From Rhizopus arrhizus (taxonomy: Eukaryota; Mucoromycota; Mucoromycetes; Mucorales; Rhizopodaceae), in the NCBI GenBank assembly GCA_024220505.1, contig JAKZZE010000010.1:248001-312000 (forward strand): a stretch of DNA of 64,000 nucleotides. The letters are read 5' to 3'. The translations under genes and the position numbers were made by a program. Below the pieces are notes generated by a model. It saw only the letters and a program-made list of their open reading frames with translations. It did no database searches and was not told the origin of the DNA. Positions 41,839 to 52,918 of the stretch are shown here, piece after piece (the stretch's first letter is position 1; every line of letters begins with the position of its first letter).

Positions 41839-42263
41839 TCAGCGACATAGATAGCAGAAAACATAAACAATAAGCCACGCCATATTTTATATAAATAAGA
41901 TGAATATTTTTAAACAAAATGAAAAACATCCAATAAATCATATCTTCTTGGGCTTAAAAAGCAATCTCTTCTTATTGGGTCACAATTACCTTTTCTTTTC
42001 TTTTTATTTTACTTATTCTTTCTGATCTGATACCTGATTTATCACGAATCAAGAAAGACCCCTTTTATTTTTATCTTTTACTAAACAATCTTACTCTTAA
42101 CCTTATTGATCTATAAAGATCTGGTGGTCACTACTTAAAACCAAATTACTATATCAAAAGAACTGTTAAACGTTCACTCAAGTCATTCAAGGCTTCAAAC
42201 CTCAAACTAAACAAATCTACAACACTTTAATACAATCCAAATCCCAAGTACTAACAAGTTACA
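41839..42263 (+). repeat. Solo LTR-5, right piece
   Basis: Ends ACAAGTTACA. Related text occurs inverted at 51996-52288 and direct at 63354-63486. Motif at 42118. Confidence 0.65.
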
Positions 42264-42264
42264 T

Positions 42265-43326
42265 TGTGACGAAAACGACAATCGGGTCGTGCAAATCCCT
42301 TCCGATGCAAGTCGTTTTGGCGACTTGAGTCAACAATGTAGCTATGATTATGAAGATTTGAACTCCGAAACTTCTTTCAAGCTTTAATTTTTGACGTTTT
42401 GTAAATCACTTTACAAATTGTCATTATTTTTCCTATTTGACAAATTTTTAACCTTTTGGTATATTTTTTACTTTTTGATATTTTTTTAACCTTTTGATAT
42501 TTTTTAACCTTTTTGAAGTGTCTTAAGTATAAAAAATAGGACAAAGAACAATTAACGAGACCGAACAATAGTTCTAAAAGTCGAATACTTTTATTAAAGA
42601 AAGATTTCAAGGCTATTTATATTAGTTGAGCAAGACCTGAGATTAGATGACAAAAATAGTTACGACCGATATGATTTGACATGTATAAGAAAAATTTTAT
42701 AGACTGATGTTAATAATCAACTGTTGAGATGAAAGTGAAACTTGGCTGTTTAGGGCAGTGATAATTATCAGGTTCTATTCTTATTCAAACTCATTTGTAA
42801 AGATTTAGTCCAGAATGATAAGACTGTATCTTATTGACATGTCAAAACATGACACTTTTGATATTTTTTAACCTTTTGATATTTTTACATTTTGTAAAAA
42901 TTGAACTTTATATTTTTGCCTATAAAAAGCCTAGCTTTTTATTCTTTTGATTTCACTTCACTTATCTTGACTTACTTTTCTTGACTTCACTTACCTCAAC
43001 TTGCCTTTTTTTAACAATATAAATATATTTTATCCAATAAATCAAATATCTTTATCCCTGAATCTTTTGATATAACACTCTTAAAACACAAGCAAGACAA
43101 GTCCCTTGAAGCCAATTATCTTCATTGTAAAACCTTTTAATACTCTTATCAAGTTACCTGAATATAAAACAAGTCTGATCAACTTAACAAGATCTGGTGG
43201 TCACTTACAAGCGAACCTAATAACAATACTCTACCCAACTCTTATTTTTTTATTCATTTTCATCAACTTTACTCTATTTCAAAAACATTAACTCTTACAA
43301 GCCATTGAAGCAACACGAAAATTACA
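42265..43326 (+). repeat. LTR-6, interrupted by a solo G1 LTR
   Basis: TGTGACGAAAACG...GAAAATTACA, about 716 bp without the inserted LTR and its duplication. Motif GATCTGGTGGTCACT at 43191. A related LTR lies inverted at 51358-51919. Confidence 0.65.
42514..42854 (-). repeat. Solo LTR of the G1 family
   Basis: 341 bp, nearly identical to 867-1207, flanked by a CTTTT duplication (42509-42513, 42855-42859). It is the product of LTR-LTR recombination of a complete element. Confidence 0.95.
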
Positions 43327-44175
43327 ACAAAATGACTTGAGTCGTTAGACCGAAAACTTTCGGTTAAAGGAAAAATTAACCTAACAAACAGAATCAAGGC
43401 AACAAATTTTATATAAATATCCAACAAACCTTTTTATTTTTATTCTTATTCTTATTCTGATTGTTTTAATCGCAAGATTAAATAAAAAATTAAACAAAAA
43501 AACAATAGCAGCAATATAAAATTAAAATCCTTCTTTATTGCAGATTTCTTTATATTGCGAAAAGGCCTCGCTTTATGGATAAAAAGTTGGCATCTATTTA
43601 TATTCTTTGTGAGCGTAGATATAAAAGATATAGACTCGGTCACGATGTCGTGCTGAAGAACCAATGATTAAGCTAAAGCTTGTCGATGTTCTAATATATG
43701 CATCTGAAATTGAACAATAGAAATAATAACCAGTCAATTAACTTTGATCTAATTACTTTTGGGGTTGACAATTGATTAGACTCTCTAGGATGACAGATAC
43801 TGATCTTATTGTTCTAAATTTGGAAAAGTATGAAATTGTTCAATCATAGTTTAATCTTTTGTGTATCGTTATTTATTTTTATACAACTGATATCATATAG
43901 AAAATAACTATGTTTACAACACTGATCAACATCAATAAAGAATCACTTATATCTTATATTCAGACTCTTCACTGAGCTCTTTGAACCCCTTTTTATTTTA
44001 CAGCACACTTTTTATCGATCTTAACAAACAAGATCTGGTGGTCACTACCTATACCAAGCTTTCGCTTAAACTTTATATCAAGAATAACAAGTTTCTCTTA
44101 CGAAACACCTCAAACAACAACTAAATACATCAAATCTACTCTATAACCTTATACTCAAATCACAAGTACCTACAA
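43327..44175 (+). repeat. LTR-7, interrupted by solo LTR-X
   Basis: Related LTR text with the hairpin-motif block at 44016-44046. It ends about 44175 (CCTACA). The left boundary is uncertain. Confidence 0.5.
43462..43921 (+). repeat. Solo LTR-X copy 1
   Basis: 460 bp, TGTTTTAATCGC...GTTTACAACA, flanked by a CTGAT duplication (43457-43461, 43922-43926). The inverted second copy is 56134-56593. The parent element is not in this window. Confidence 0.92.
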
Positions 44176-44868
44176 TGTTACAACGTCTTTTGATTCTACT
44201 TTTGGTATTGTAACACAATGCAGCAAACTTTTGCAGCATTTGAATTTTCTCTCTCCAACTAATTCAAATCCAGGAAAATACAAACAAATACGTATGAATA
44301 CAGATAAATCCAGAAAAATACAAAAAAATACAGAATATCCACAAAATCATCAAAAACAGCATATAATCAGAAAAGCCAAAAACATATAGATAACTTCAAT
44401 ATTTCTTATACTTACTCTTGACTTCACTTACTTTTGAACTTTTATTTTACTTTACTTATTTACTTTACTTTTTGATTATTTTAATAAATATCATACAAAG
44501 TAAATTTCTTTTGTTTTTCTTTTATTTTATCTAATATCAAGAACAAGAAGTCCCTTAAAGCAAATACACTTCATTGTAATCCCTTTTTTTTTATCTTTTT
44601 ACTTTATTTTATTCACAACAATTTGATGTACTTAACAAGATCTGGTGGTCACTTATTACAAGCGAACTTATATTCAAATTATTACTACTTTGGGAACCAA
44701 ACTCTATTCGAAACTTTGGTCTCACATCAAGAATTTTACAAAACAAACCTATTTTATACTATATAAACCCTATAAACTCCAATCTCACAGTGTAAGGTGG
44801 TTGTTGCAAACTGCAAGGCGTTCGTTATAAACTGCAACGATTTAAATTCCGCCGTTTTATTCTTGTGT
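44176..44868 (+). repeat. LTR-8 remnant
   Basis: Starts TGTTACAACGTC, carries the motif at 44639, and has imperfect AAATACAGA-type repeats at about 44265-44345. The right end is blurred. No gene. Confidence 0.45.
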
Positions 44869-44980
44869 TGTAATTTTTCTTGTGATAGGTATTGTTTCGT
44901 TTAAATGGCCTTAAGAGTTTAGAAATAATTTGACTTTTCTTTGAAATGTAAAAGAATTTGAGATCAAAAGCTTGTGTTTA

Positions 44981-46618
44981 CAGTAGGTCAAAAATTGCTG
45001 CAAGGAATTGCAAAATACCGGTTTTACAGCTGGTTGTCTATGGATACTGCATGAAACTATCTCAAACATTGATTGTTTGTACCTCACTAGAAGGGGCATT
45101 TATTCGTCGATTATCTGATATGGGCAATAGTTATTGGTGGAATTTGATATTGTTAAAGGGAATTTTATAAACATCCGGCATTTTTTACTTGTTTACATAT
45201 GTTTGGAATAACAAATTTTAATACGACCCAACCGGTTGCTATCATAATTTTTCACATTCTTGACATGATTAGAATGTTGCCAGTATATAAAAGCGCTTAC
45301 AATTCCTTTATTCTAAATTTTAAATTTTCTTATTTAAATTATTTCTCTTTTTTACCTTATTACCAATCGCATGCCTAAACGACTGCCAGAAGAAAAAGTA
45401 AACGATCTCAAGCAAGCATTAACTGGATCCACATCAACGTACGATATTGCTAAGGAGGTTGGAGTACATGAATCAACTGTTAGTAGATACTCTAGGCGGT
45501 TGTTTTCAAATAGGACAATGGGCTCAGCTGGTAGACCTACATTAGTCTCCAAAGTGACGAAACGGCTAATCAAAAGAAAAGTCATTGAAGGGGTTCTAAA
45601 GACTGCCAAAGAGGTACACCGGGAGCTGATTCAACTTGGCTATGATATCTCATACCAGTCAGCAATTAACGTCCTGAAATCAATGGAGTTCCATTCTTCA
45701 ATAAAAAAAAAGAAGCCGTTTCTGACAAAAGCTCATATGCAGCATCGATTAGAATGAGCCAAGAAGCACCAGGATTGGACAGTGGAAGAATGGCGAAAAG
45801 TCGTCTTTTCTGATGAAACCAAGATCAACGTATGGGGCTCTGATGGTTGTAAGTATTATTGGAAAAGACCAAGTGATCCTCTTCAACCGCATCATCTAGA
45901 GTTTACAGTCAAGCATGGAGGCGGCAAGTTGATGATGTGGGGATGCATAACATCTGAAGGACCAGGATATGCTTGTCAAATTTACGATGGGAACATGAAC
46001 GCGGATGTTTATCAGCATATATTAGACACTACACTTCGTGATACTATGGAGTACTACAATTTCAATTGGTCCAACATTTACTTTCAGCATGATAATGATC
46101 CAAAGCACAAGGCAAAATCCACAATAGCCTGGTTAGATAATCATCAAGTGCGCTATATTAGCGATTGGCCAGCTCAAAGTCCGGACTTAAATCCAATAGA
46201 ACATGTATGGCATCAACTGAAGTTAAAGCTCAGCCGTTACGAACGTAGAGCAAAGAATACGGATGAGCTTTGGGAACGAGTAGAAAAAGCATGGAATGAA
46301 TTTGATAAAGAACTTTGCCAAAGGTATATCGATAGCATGCCGGCAAGAATTCAAGAGGTTATTAATAAAAAAGGAGGACCAACTAAATATTAATAAATAA
46401 ACCCATTTCGTTCAAATTTTCGTTTTTTCAAATTTTCAAATTGCGCGCCTCATACTTCCTTCAATACTTATCCAATGGGGCTTAAACTCTTTCGGATTTT
46501 TCAAGACATGTAGGAAATCTACTATGTAGAAACAGAAGCAGTTTGTACCATTGTGACAGGATGTACGCTACAAAAACTGAGAAAAATGGATTCCTTGCAG
46601 CAATTTTTTGACCTACTG
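44981..46618 (+). mobile_element. TE4: Tc1-like transposon
   Basis: 1,638 bp, TA on both sides (44979-44980, 46619-46620). TIRs of about 28 bp start CAGTAGGTCAAAAA. It sits in the inverted LTR-2. Confidence 0.95.
45371..46393 (+). pseudogene. TE4 transposase, single nonsense codon
   Basis: 340-codon Tc1 DD34E transposase: helix-turn-helix (TYDIAKEVGVHESTVSRYSRR), GRP linker, FSDETKINVWGSDG, FQHDNDPKHKAK and SPDLNPIEHVWHQ. One TGA (45755-45757) replaces the expected Trp in HRLE-W-AKKH, probably TGG to TGA. Everything else is open to 46393. Closest in this window to the relics in TE1 and TE6. Confidence 0.93.
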
Positions 46619-47045
46619 TATGTTGATAAATTTGGTTTGCTTGTAGTAAGTGACCACCAGATCTTGTATTGTAGATCAAATAGTAAAAAGTAATAAGAGT
46701 TTTCTTGATAAGAAAATATAAGATTGATACGATGAAGATAATTTGACTTCAAAGGACTTGACTTGATGTATATGTAAGGGATCAGAAAGATTTTAAATGT
46801 AGATCCTTGAAGATATTCTTTTTATTTTATGTTAAAGTAAAATATGTCAAAAGTAAGTAAAAAGTAAGTTATATCAAAAGTAAGTTATATCAAAAGTAAG
46901 TGAAGTTAAATCGAAAAGTGAAAGGATAAAGGGATACTTATATAATTGTCATTTTTTTGTGTTTTTCTATTTTTGAACTTTTTTGTTTATCTTCAGGGAC
47001 TGATGTCCCTCCTAGGACTGAGGTCCCTCCTATTGTTATGTGTCT

Positions 47046-47340
47046 ATGGTTGGCTTGTTTTAAGCGAGTTAATTTGAGTTAAGTTTGCTTGTAAAGCTTG
47101 ATTGTAAGGTTAAGATTGCCTTGTAAGTTGTTGTTTTATATAGAATTTAAGCAGATGCTTGATAAGTAGTGACCACCAGATCTTATGTGTAAGATCAATA
47201 CGATGCTACTTGATAAAAGTTAAAGTAGAGTAAAAAGTTTAAGCGAACAGGGTCTTTCTTGTTAAAGTTTGTTAATTATTGAGTAAAAATATATGATTTA
47301 TTTAAACTGACTAACAATTTCTTCACAAAAAGATGGTATA
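47046..47340 (-). repeat. LTR fragment
   Basis: Reverse-oriented LTR text with the motif at 47168-47182 and a GATCTTACACATAAGATC hairpin. Boundaries unclear. No gene. Confidence 0.5.
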
Positions 47341-47342
47341 TA

Positions 47343-49011
47343 CAGTGGCTCACAAAATTGTACTAGTGTTTTGCATTTTTTGCTTCAGTAGGATTTATCG
47401 ACACTAAAACGATAAATAAGCTACAGCATGTTATACATCATTCGAAAGTATAGCTTCTTGGCGTTTTGCTAATATTATTTAGTCGGCGATAAAATCAGTT
47501 TTGATGGAGCTATGACCGTTTACAAATGCCGACTACACTTGTACAATTTTGGGACCGATGTTTTACAATAAGGTTTTTATTTAAAAGTGTGCGCTAATAG
47601 TTGATCCAAAGACCCTTATTTTCTATAATGTCAATACATCGTTGAGGCATAGTTTCAATACAAATTTGACATCCTTTTTCGGTAATTTCGTACCAAGTCT
47701 CGAACGTACGAGTCCATAGTTCATCCATAGAGATAGGAGGAAAATCGTACTGCTTAAACAAGCGTTTTTTTAAGGTATTCCACATATTTTCAATTGGATT
47801 TAAGTCTGGAGACTGTGGAGGCCACTCCATTGTTGTAAAATCCTGTTTAGACAGCCATTCAGATACGATTTTGCACTTATGCTTCGGATCGTTATCTTGC
47901 ATAAATTTAAAATCAGTCATACTCAGGCCATTTTCTTTACAATAGTCGGTCATAGACTTCACCAAATCATCTTGCAATACAGATAAATAGACACTCTTGT
48001 CCATATTATTGCCTACGTCGACAATATACCCAACCCCGTACCAGCTAATACAGCTCCAAACCATAAGTGAGCCTCCACCATGTTTTACGGTTTGCTTTAC
48101 ATGCCTTCTTTTAAGCTTCTCATTTGGTTGTTTCCAAGCATAAAGCTTACCATCCGATCCAAAACGATTAACTTTAGTCTCATCAGACCAAATCACGCGT
48201 TTCCAGTCTTCTATGGTCCAGTCAGCGTGATTAAGAGCCCAGTCCAATCGCTTTCGTCTGTTTACTTCACTGAGCAATGGTTTTTGAGGCTTCACAAAAG
48301 AGGTTAAACCAGACCTACGCAACGATCTTCGAACTGTTTCAGCTGATATAATCTTTTGCAAGTCATTCTCAAGTGCGTTTCTGGCTTCTACTGCATTCGC
48401 TTGACCTTTAACAGTTACCAATCGGACTAAATACTGATCATCCCTGCTGCTGAGTAACTTGGGGCAACCTGCTTTAATGCTCTTTACTTCGTTTTTTATT
48501 GTTTTTCGAACATTCTGAACAGTTCCACGGCTTGCTCCAGTTATTTTTACTGTTTTTGGTATAGAGTATCCGCTTTTTAAGCAGCTGATGATACGATTAC
48601 GGAGATCTTCACTGATAGGTTGCATATTGGACGTTGGTACACTTTTATATAGCAGTTAGCTCCTGTAGATGTAAGTAAAATGGCAAAAAAGGAAAGAAAA
48701 ACATACTTTGAGCATTGAAGAATAAAAAAAAGTCTTTTCTGGTGGCTTACGCGCTGTGACGAGCAAGATTATAAGCTGATATTGAAATATTTGAAACGGT
48801 CCCAAAATTGTACAAGTGTAGTCGGCATTTGTAAACGGTTATAACTCCATCAAAACTGATTTTATCGCCGACTAAATAATATTAGCAAAACGCCAAGAAG
48901 CTATACTTTCGAATGATGTATAACATGCTGTAGCTTATTTATCGTTTTAGTGTCGATAAATCCTACTGAAGCAAAAAATGCAAAACACTTGTACAATTTT
49001 GTGAGCCACTG
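47343..49011 (-). mobile_element. TE5: Tc1-like transposon with 213-bp inverted repeats
   Basis: 1,669 bp, TA flanks (47341-47342, 49012-49013), termini CAGTGGCTCACAAAATTGTA. Left 47343-47555 and right 48799-49011 are near-perfect long inverted repeats. Each has an inner, inverted copy of the terminal core (47534-47553; 48800-48819). It abuts TE1-C through TATA. Confidence 0.95.
47594..48625 (-). CDS. TE5 transposase, intact
   Basis: 343 residues, complete. The N-terminal paired-like DNA-binding region has two helix-turn-helices (SIPKTVKITGASRGTVQNV; KIISAETVRRSLRRSGL). The DD34E catalytic core has Asp 148 (WSDETKVNRFGSDG), Asp 244 (FMQDNDPKHKCK) and Glu 279 (SPDLNPIENMW), with GGGSLMVW between. 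It is the only Tc1 transposase in the window with no lesion, so TE5 is the best candidate for an active cut-and-paste element. Start Met 48625 gives the usual family length. Confidence 0.95.
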   Translation of the reverse strand: MQPISEDLRNRIISCLKSGYSIPKTVKITGASRGTVQNVRKTIKNEVKSIKAGCPKLLSSRDDQYLVRLVTVKGQANAVEARNALENDLQKIISAETVRRSLRRSGLTSFVKPQKPLLSEVNRRKRLDWALNHADWTIEDWKRVIWSDETKVNRFGSDGKLYAWKQPNEKLKRRHVKQTVKHGGGSLMVWSCISWYGVGYIVDVGNNMDKSVYLSVLQDDLVKSMTDYCKENGLSMTDFKFMQDNDPKHKCKIVSEWLSKQDFTTMEWPPQSPDLNPIENMWNTLKKRLFKQYDFPPISMDELWTRTFETWYEITEKGCQICIETMPQRCIDIIENKGLWINY

Positions 49012-49015
49012 TATA

Positions 49016-50645
49016 CAGTAGCGGACAAAACTGGTGCACAAAAATTAAAATCAACATTGTATCTCCGCCATATGTCTGCGACTTTTGTGGCATATACCAT
49101 CTGAAAGACAGTCCAAAATATACATTATGTTATGTAAACCGGAACTGTGCCGGACATCCCCCAGGCATAAGGTCATTTTTAGTGATTTTTTGCATATTTC
49201 AATTTTCGCCAAAAATGTAGTGCTTGTCTAGCCTTCTTTCAATTTTCCCCATATCTCTCCCGTTTGCTTTCAGATTTCACAGCATATTAGTAAATTTTAG
49301 TAGCTCTTAAAAAATATATAAAACTGTACTTATTTTGTATTTCCCATTGAGTCCCCCCTTTTGTTTTTACCCTATTCACTATAACAAAGTACTAGCCTTA
49401 TATGTTTAAGAAAATAAGCAACTGTAAAAACGAAACTCTGAGATCTCGAACACGCCTAGTTCGTACGACAGCAGATATTTCTAGAGTAACAAGGATCTCT
49501 AAATGGACAATCAACAGGAGAAAGAGGGAAGAAAGAAACTTAATGTCTTGTGATCATGAAGGTATTCCGCTATTAGCCTGAAAAGTTATTAGTTCAGTCA
49601 TCAACCTAGAGCTTGGACAAGGTCCGCTACACACAGTTCCTGATGCTCAGCACATTTTGAGGACCTTAAGATACAGTGTTAGCAGACTGTCAGTCTAAAG
49701 GCACAGTAGGAAGCTAGATTTTGAGTCCGGAAGTAAGGAATCGAAGAATTTCATCAGCTGTATAAGTCGGAAAAAGCGATGAATGTGGTATCACAACAAG
49801 CCATTGTATACTATAGAGGGCTGGAAGTCTGCTATCTTTAGCAATGAAACAAATATGAACATTATGGATGCAGATAGTATACACTAATATTGAAAGCAAG
49901 TCGAGCAACCTGAGCGATTTTTTCACGGTGATCAAACAATGAAGCATGCTGGCTGCTCTGTTATGCTTTAAGGCTGTATTAGATATTGAGGACCAGAATA
50001 TGTGTGTCAGGTATACGATGGTATAATGAACTCATAAATATACACATATATTTCGCTTACTTCATACCACAAAAGCCTAGCGTATAGTAGTCTAAAACGT
50101 CGTAATCTCTCGTTTCAGTATGACAATGACACAAGGCACAAGTCAACGCATGTCATAAACTCAATATTTGATAACAGCGCTTCTGTGCTACAAGTTTAGC
50201 CGCCACTAATCCCGGCCTAAGTCCGCTTAAGCATGCCAGGTGGCAATTGATGGCAAAGGTATGATGATACGACACTAGATCAAAAAGGGTCGATGATCTT
50301 TGGAAAAGAATAGTTAAAGAGCCGGGTTCTTTTACTGAAAATGATATACACGCATATTATTAGCATATGCAAAGAAGAATATCCGATAATATCAAGAGAT
50401 GAGATGATTATATAAAGTCTAAGATTTTAGCCACTTTTGCGGTTTTTAGAAAATATAAGATTTTATAAATTCAAAGCACGCTTATCGCTCAGTTTTAACA
50501 ATGTCATGCTTAGAACATACATAGATTACAATGACTAGTATATCCTCCTTCTAGTACAGTTTCATGACTATTGCAATTACCATGAGCAGGTAATGGTAGT
50601 TAAAAGCTAAAAAAAAGTTTTGTGCACCAGTTTTGTCCGCTACTG
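49016..50645 (+). mobile_element. TE1 copy C
   Basis: 1,630 bp complete copy with the same termini, stops and FSNETN change as TE1-B. TA on both sides (49014-49015, 50646-50647). It inserted at the TA next to the TE5 end. Confidence 0.93.
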
Positions 50646-50647
50646 TA

Positions 50648-51357
50648 TATGAATAATATTTTTTTTGTTTTCTTTTTAGCTTTTCTTATTTTTTTGACTT
50701 TTTTATATTTTCAACTTTTTTTATCTTTTTAACATTTTTTATATTTTTTAATTTTTTTATCTTTCTGACTTGACTCGGCTAATCTCTGTGTATCCTTATT
50801 ACCATTTTCGTTACACTATGACTGAGTCCCTCCTAGGACTGAGTCCCTTCTTCCGCAAAAGTTACACCAACTGCGTCACAATGTAATAATTTTTTTTTTC
50901 TTTTTGACTTTTTTCATTTTTTAGCTTCTTTGTTAAATTATCTTAAAAAATATCTGTTCGTGATCAAGCACGATGTGAGATTGGAGTTTGTAAGGTTTAT
51001 ATAGGGTTAAATAGGTTTGATTTAAGAGAGTCTTTATATAAGATCAAAATCTTAGGTAGGATTTGATTCCAAAAAGAGTAATGATTTGAATATAAGTTGC
51101 TTGAGTAAAGTGACCACCAGATCTTATAAGTAGATCAAACTGTTTTGAGTAAAGTAAAATAAAAAGGTAAAATAAAGATAAAATAAAATAAAAAGGATTT
51201 ACAATGAAGTGTATATGCTTCAAGGGACTTCTTGTTCTTGATGTTAAATAAAATAAAAGAAAAAAAAAGAGATTTACTTTATATGATATTTATTAAAATA
51301 ATCAAAAGTAAAGTAAAACAAAAGTTAAGAGTGAAGTAATTAAGTTTTGATTGCTGT
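50648..51357 (-). repeat. LTR debris, no gene
   Basis: T-rich, then the reverse complement of the LTR-2 start (about 50820-50881, CCTAGGACTGAGTCCC to GCGTCACA), then another reverse LTR fragment with the motif at 51109-51123. Confidence 0.6.
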
Positions 51358-51919
51358 TGTAATTTTTGTGTTGCTTCAATGGCTTGTAAGAGTTAACGGT
51401 TTTGAAATAAAGTAAAGTTGATGAAAATGGATAAAAAAATAAGAGTTGGGTAGAATATTGATATTAGGTTCGCTTGTAAGTGACCACCAGATCTTGTTAA
51501 GTAGATCAAACTTGTTTGTAATAAAGTAACTTGATAAGAGTTTTAAGAGTGTTTACAATGAAGATAATTGGCTTCAAGGGACTTGTCTTGCTTGTGTTTT
51601 AAGAGTGTTATACCAAAAGATTCAGGGATAAAGATACTTGATTTATTGGATAAAATATATTTAAGATAAGTAAAGTTAAAATATATATAAGTCAAGAGAA
51701 GTGTAGTAAAATAAAAGTAAAAACTTGTCTATTTTATAGACAAAAGAAAATAAAGTTTGATTTTTGAAGTAAGCTTTTCTTTTTGAATTAAGCTTTACTT
51801 TTTGAAATAAGATTTGATTTTTGAAATAAGCTCTGATTTTTGAAATAAAGTTCAAAAATTGAACAAGGTTCAATATGGGGTACTCACAAGGCGCAGTCGT
51901 CATAACTTGCTTCGTCACA
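51358..51919 (-). repeat. Inverted solo LTR, LTR-6/G3-like
   Basis: 562 bp, TGTAATTTTTGTGTTGC...GCTTCGTCACA, motif at 51479-51493, AATAAA-type and TATA text as in G3. No clear duplication. Confidence 0.65.
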
Positions 51920-52290
51920 ATACTGTTTGGCGGGTTAATGTTTGGTTAGATTTGATTGGCAATATTAACTTTTGGATCGTTTGAAAAGATCGTACTGTAA
52001 CTTGTTAGTACTTGGGATTTGGATTGTGTTAAAGTGTTGTAGATTTGTTTAATTTGAAGTTTGAAGCCTTGAATGACTTGAGTTTGATTAACTTGATTGA
52101 ACGTTTAACAGTTCTTTTGATATAGTAATTTGGTTTTAAGTAGTGACCACCAGATCTTTATAGATCAATAAGGTTAGGAGTAAGATTGTTTAATAAAAGA
52201 TAAAAATAAAAGGGATCTTTCTTGATTCGTAATAATTCAGGTATCAGATCAGAAAGAATAAGTAAAAATAAAAAGAAAAGAAAAGGTGTT
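51920..52290 (-). repeat. Inverted LTR-5 fragment interrupted by G4
   Basis: 51996-52288 is the reverse complement of the right part of LTR-5 (CTTGTTAGTACTTGGGATTTGG), motif at 52142-52156. G4 begins in it. Confidence 0.6.
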
Positions 52291-52795
52291 TGTGATGAAA
52301 GAAGACAAAAAGTAAATATTTTTTTTGTACCACGCCAGTTAGAAAATGAACTTCTGCGTAACAATCTATTTGAAAACGGAGTATCAACTCTTTTGCTTGA
52401 AAACCAAAAACAACACAAAATCATAAAATCCAAAAACATATAAATACCCTCATATCTTATCCCTATTTTTATTTCACTACACTTCACTTCACTTCACTTT
52501 ACTTTTCTTTATTACAGAATATTATATTCTTTTTATCTTTTCTTTATTTTATAAACCAATAAAACCATCAAGCGTTCAAAAGAAACCCTTTGGTCTGTGT
52601 TCTATTCAAAATACTGAAGTCCCTTGAAGCTAAATCAACTTCATTGTAAACCTATTCCTAAACCTCAAGAGTTTAGCCTATTTTAACAAGTTTGATCTAC
52701 TTAACAAGATCTGGTGGTCACTACCGACAATACTTATTTACTTACAAAAGTAAACCCGCAAACAAGCTATATACATAAAAAAAGAAAAATTTACA
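52291..52795 (+). repeat. G4 5' LTR
   Basis: About 505 bp; ends AAATTTACA. The inverted copy at 63487 to about 63985 confirms most of it. The 5' limit is uncertain by a few bases. Hairpin and motif at 52694-52722. Confidence 0.8.
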
Positions 52796-52797
52796 TT

Positions 52798-52815
52798 TGG
52801 TGGTCACTACGAGGG
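52798..52815 (+). promoter_or_regulatory. G4 primer binding site
   Basis: TGGTGGTCACTACGAGGG, identical to the G3 site although the sequence after it differs. Confidence 0.8.
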
Positions 52816-52918
52816 CTCAAAATCAAGAAACTACTTAAATCTATCAAGAAATCAACAAACTTAGTCAAAAAAAATTATCAAAATCGAATCAACAATATCT
52901 AAACACTTACTAGCAACA

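Larger units (their letters stand above)
44869..47045 (-). repeat. Inverted LTR-2 copy split by TE4
   Basis: 44869-44978 plus 46621 to about 47045 is the reverse complement of LTR-2 (compare 41300-41834). It starts TGTAATTTTTC and runs to the CCTAGGACTGAGG block. Motif (minus) at 46649-46663. TE4 inserted at a TA inside it. Confidence 0.75.
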
